Below, in pieces: positions 50,312 through 51,074 of a stretch of 51,074 nucleotides of DNA. The position numbers were made by a program, and so were the translations under genes. How positions within the stretch are numbered: the stretch's first letter is position 1; the number at the start of each line of letters is the position of its first letter. The stretch comes from UBA12545 sp051024685 (GTDB lineage: Bacteria > Bacillota > DSM-521 > Neomoorellales > Neomoorellaceae): contig JAZHPA010000019.1 in NCBI GenBank assembly GCA_051024685.1, positions 1 to 51,074 of the forward strand. The letters run 5' to 3'. The notes beneath the pieces are model-generated. The model saw nothing but the letters and a program-made list of their open reading frames with translations, was not told the DNA's origin and made no database searches.

Positions 50312-51074
50312 CTGTCAAGCGTCAATGAAAATGTCAGGTAAAATTCGTCTGAGATTCTGTCAGGGTAGAAGTGGTATAATAAGGCCTGCGTTTCCATGGC
50401 TTACGCCATGGATGGTCTTGAGCGGGCCTACGAATTGAAGTAGAGCCCGCCTTTTCATCGATTTGGGGAGTAAGGGCAGGCTCTGTATTACTCCGTGTTT
50501 TAGAGGAAGGTGTGAACTCCAAGGGTTCTAACGAGTATATATTTCCCTTCCATCCCACATACAAGCGACCGTCAGGCAGTTTATGCACTTCTACCACGGA
50601 ACGTAGGGGGATAATAGGCGCACCTTTAGGAGTTAACACCTTATAAGTTTTGCACTCGAAGCGGATGGTATAGCCGGGGTTCAATATTCGGTGTTCCTTC
50701 CAGCAGAAGATATGTTCGAGGCGCAAGTGGGAAGGTATGGGGCGGAAAGCGGAAACCGGGTTAGCCGGGGGCACAGCAAACTTTTGGTTATAGCGCTTGA
50801 TAAAGTTTTTAAGGACGGCATTAGCCTCTTCCAGGGTAGAAGCACCTGCCAGGCGCAGCTCAAGAACTAGCCTTTCCTGCAGGGTTTGGAAGGAGCGTTC
50901 GATGCGGCCTTTAGCCTGGGGGGAATGGGCGGGGATGTGCTGGATCCCCAGTTCGTTTAAGATACGGCCGATTTGGGTTAAAGAGCGTTGTTGGCCGAGG
51001 AGCTGTTGTGCGATACTAGCAGTATTCTCTTCACCCTTAGGAGGGAAGAAGAGGGTATGGCGGTCGGAGTAGAT
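50312..51074 (-). mobile_element. Insertion sequence, 3' part, cut by the window end
   Basis: The element contains the transposase gene described separately. Its terminal region outside the gene has three TGTCA repeats (about 50309-50350). The exact boundary and inverted repeat cannot be fixed because the other end lies outside the window. Confidence 0.6.
50334..51074 (-). CDS. Transposase with integrase core (ISNCY-like), 5' end missing
   Basis: The last 246 codons of a DDE transposase are present. The second catalytic aspartate is in YSDRHTLFF, at the window edge. The catalytic glutamate is in HSPQAKGRIERSFQTLQERL, the hallmark of the integrase fold. The tail contains YNQKFAVPPANPVSAFRPIP and a beta-rich LPDGRLYVGWKGNIYSLEPL region, as in ISNCY-family transposases. 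The frame is open to the window end, so it is probably intact. The stop at 50334 is followed by the TGTCA-rich end. Confidence 0.85.
   Translation of the reverse strand: MYSDRHTLFFPPKGEENTASIAQQLLGQQRSLTQIGRILNELGIQHIPAHSPQAKGRIERSFQTLQERLVLELRLAGASTLEEANAVLKNFIKRYNQKFAVPPANPVSAFRPIPSHLRLEHIFCWKEHRILNPGYTIRFECKTYKVLTPKGAPIIPLRSVVEVHKLPDGRLYVGWKGNIYSLEPLEFTPSSKTRSNTEPALTPQIDEKAGSTSIRRPAQDHPWRKPWKRRPYYTTSTLTESQTNFT

Overview
The window looks like chromosomal DNA of an endospore-forming, GC-rich member of the Clostridia. Moorella and its relatives are my best guess, from gene content and protein sequences; this is inference, since there is no rRNA to confirm it. The evidence is a GerA/GerB/GerC germination operon, a PcrA-LigA pair, a short HisG that needs HisZ, purS/purQ/purL as separate genes, a ykkC-type riboswitch, and frequent GTG/TTG starts behind strong AGGAGG-like ribosome binding sites.

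Layout. 1-900: repeat elements and a broken reading frame. 911-6066: a cysteine desulfurase, a small HAD phosphatase, a DUF134 regulator, a DUF169 protein and DNA ligase LigA. 6077-11026: PcrA helicase, an unknown protein, a secreted subtilase with an odd start codon, a 34-residue membrane peptide and a small unknown protein. 11159-12820: a chemotaxis receptor with its sensor-like domain at the C-terminus. 12971-23935: histidine genes in two blocks (hisD-B-H-A-F-IE and hisZ-G), separated by an S-layer-type protein and an ECF sigma/anti-sigma pair. 24398-28694: germination operon. 28752-40806: the 11-gene purine operon purE-B-C-S-Q-L-F-M-N-H-D, led by a promoter and a probable PRPP riboswitch. 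41367-49750: single genes and pairs (3-hydroxyisobutyrate dehydrogenase family, a CofE-like ligase with a large insertion, polysaccharide deacetylase, sirtuin, M20 hydrolase, superoxide dismutase, YkvI transporter, two small proteins). 50034 to the end: a repeat element and the 3' part of an insertion sequence.

The most notable non-coding signal is a family of about 265-bp palindromic, MITE-like elements. Their ends read CTGA..TATCCCCA and they encode no credible protein. Two copies (485-751 and 41103-41364) are flanked by perfect 9-bp target duplications. Removing the first, plus one duplication copy, restores a continuous reading frame across the gap. The second lies next to the -35 box of the purine promoter. 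Two half-elements flank purM inside the purine operon. A second candidate is a plus-strand structured RNA at about 24110-24374 that ends in a long hairpin and U-tract with no gene to terminate.

How the genes work together. The purine operon covers the steps from PRPP to IMP, except that no purK (and no separate formyltransferase purT) is seen, plus purB, which also serves AMP synthesis. A PRPP-sensing leader would match supply to demand. The histidine genes draw on the same PRPP pool but lack hisC and a phosphatase here. All functions are read from sequence motifs and family knowledge; no database search was run.
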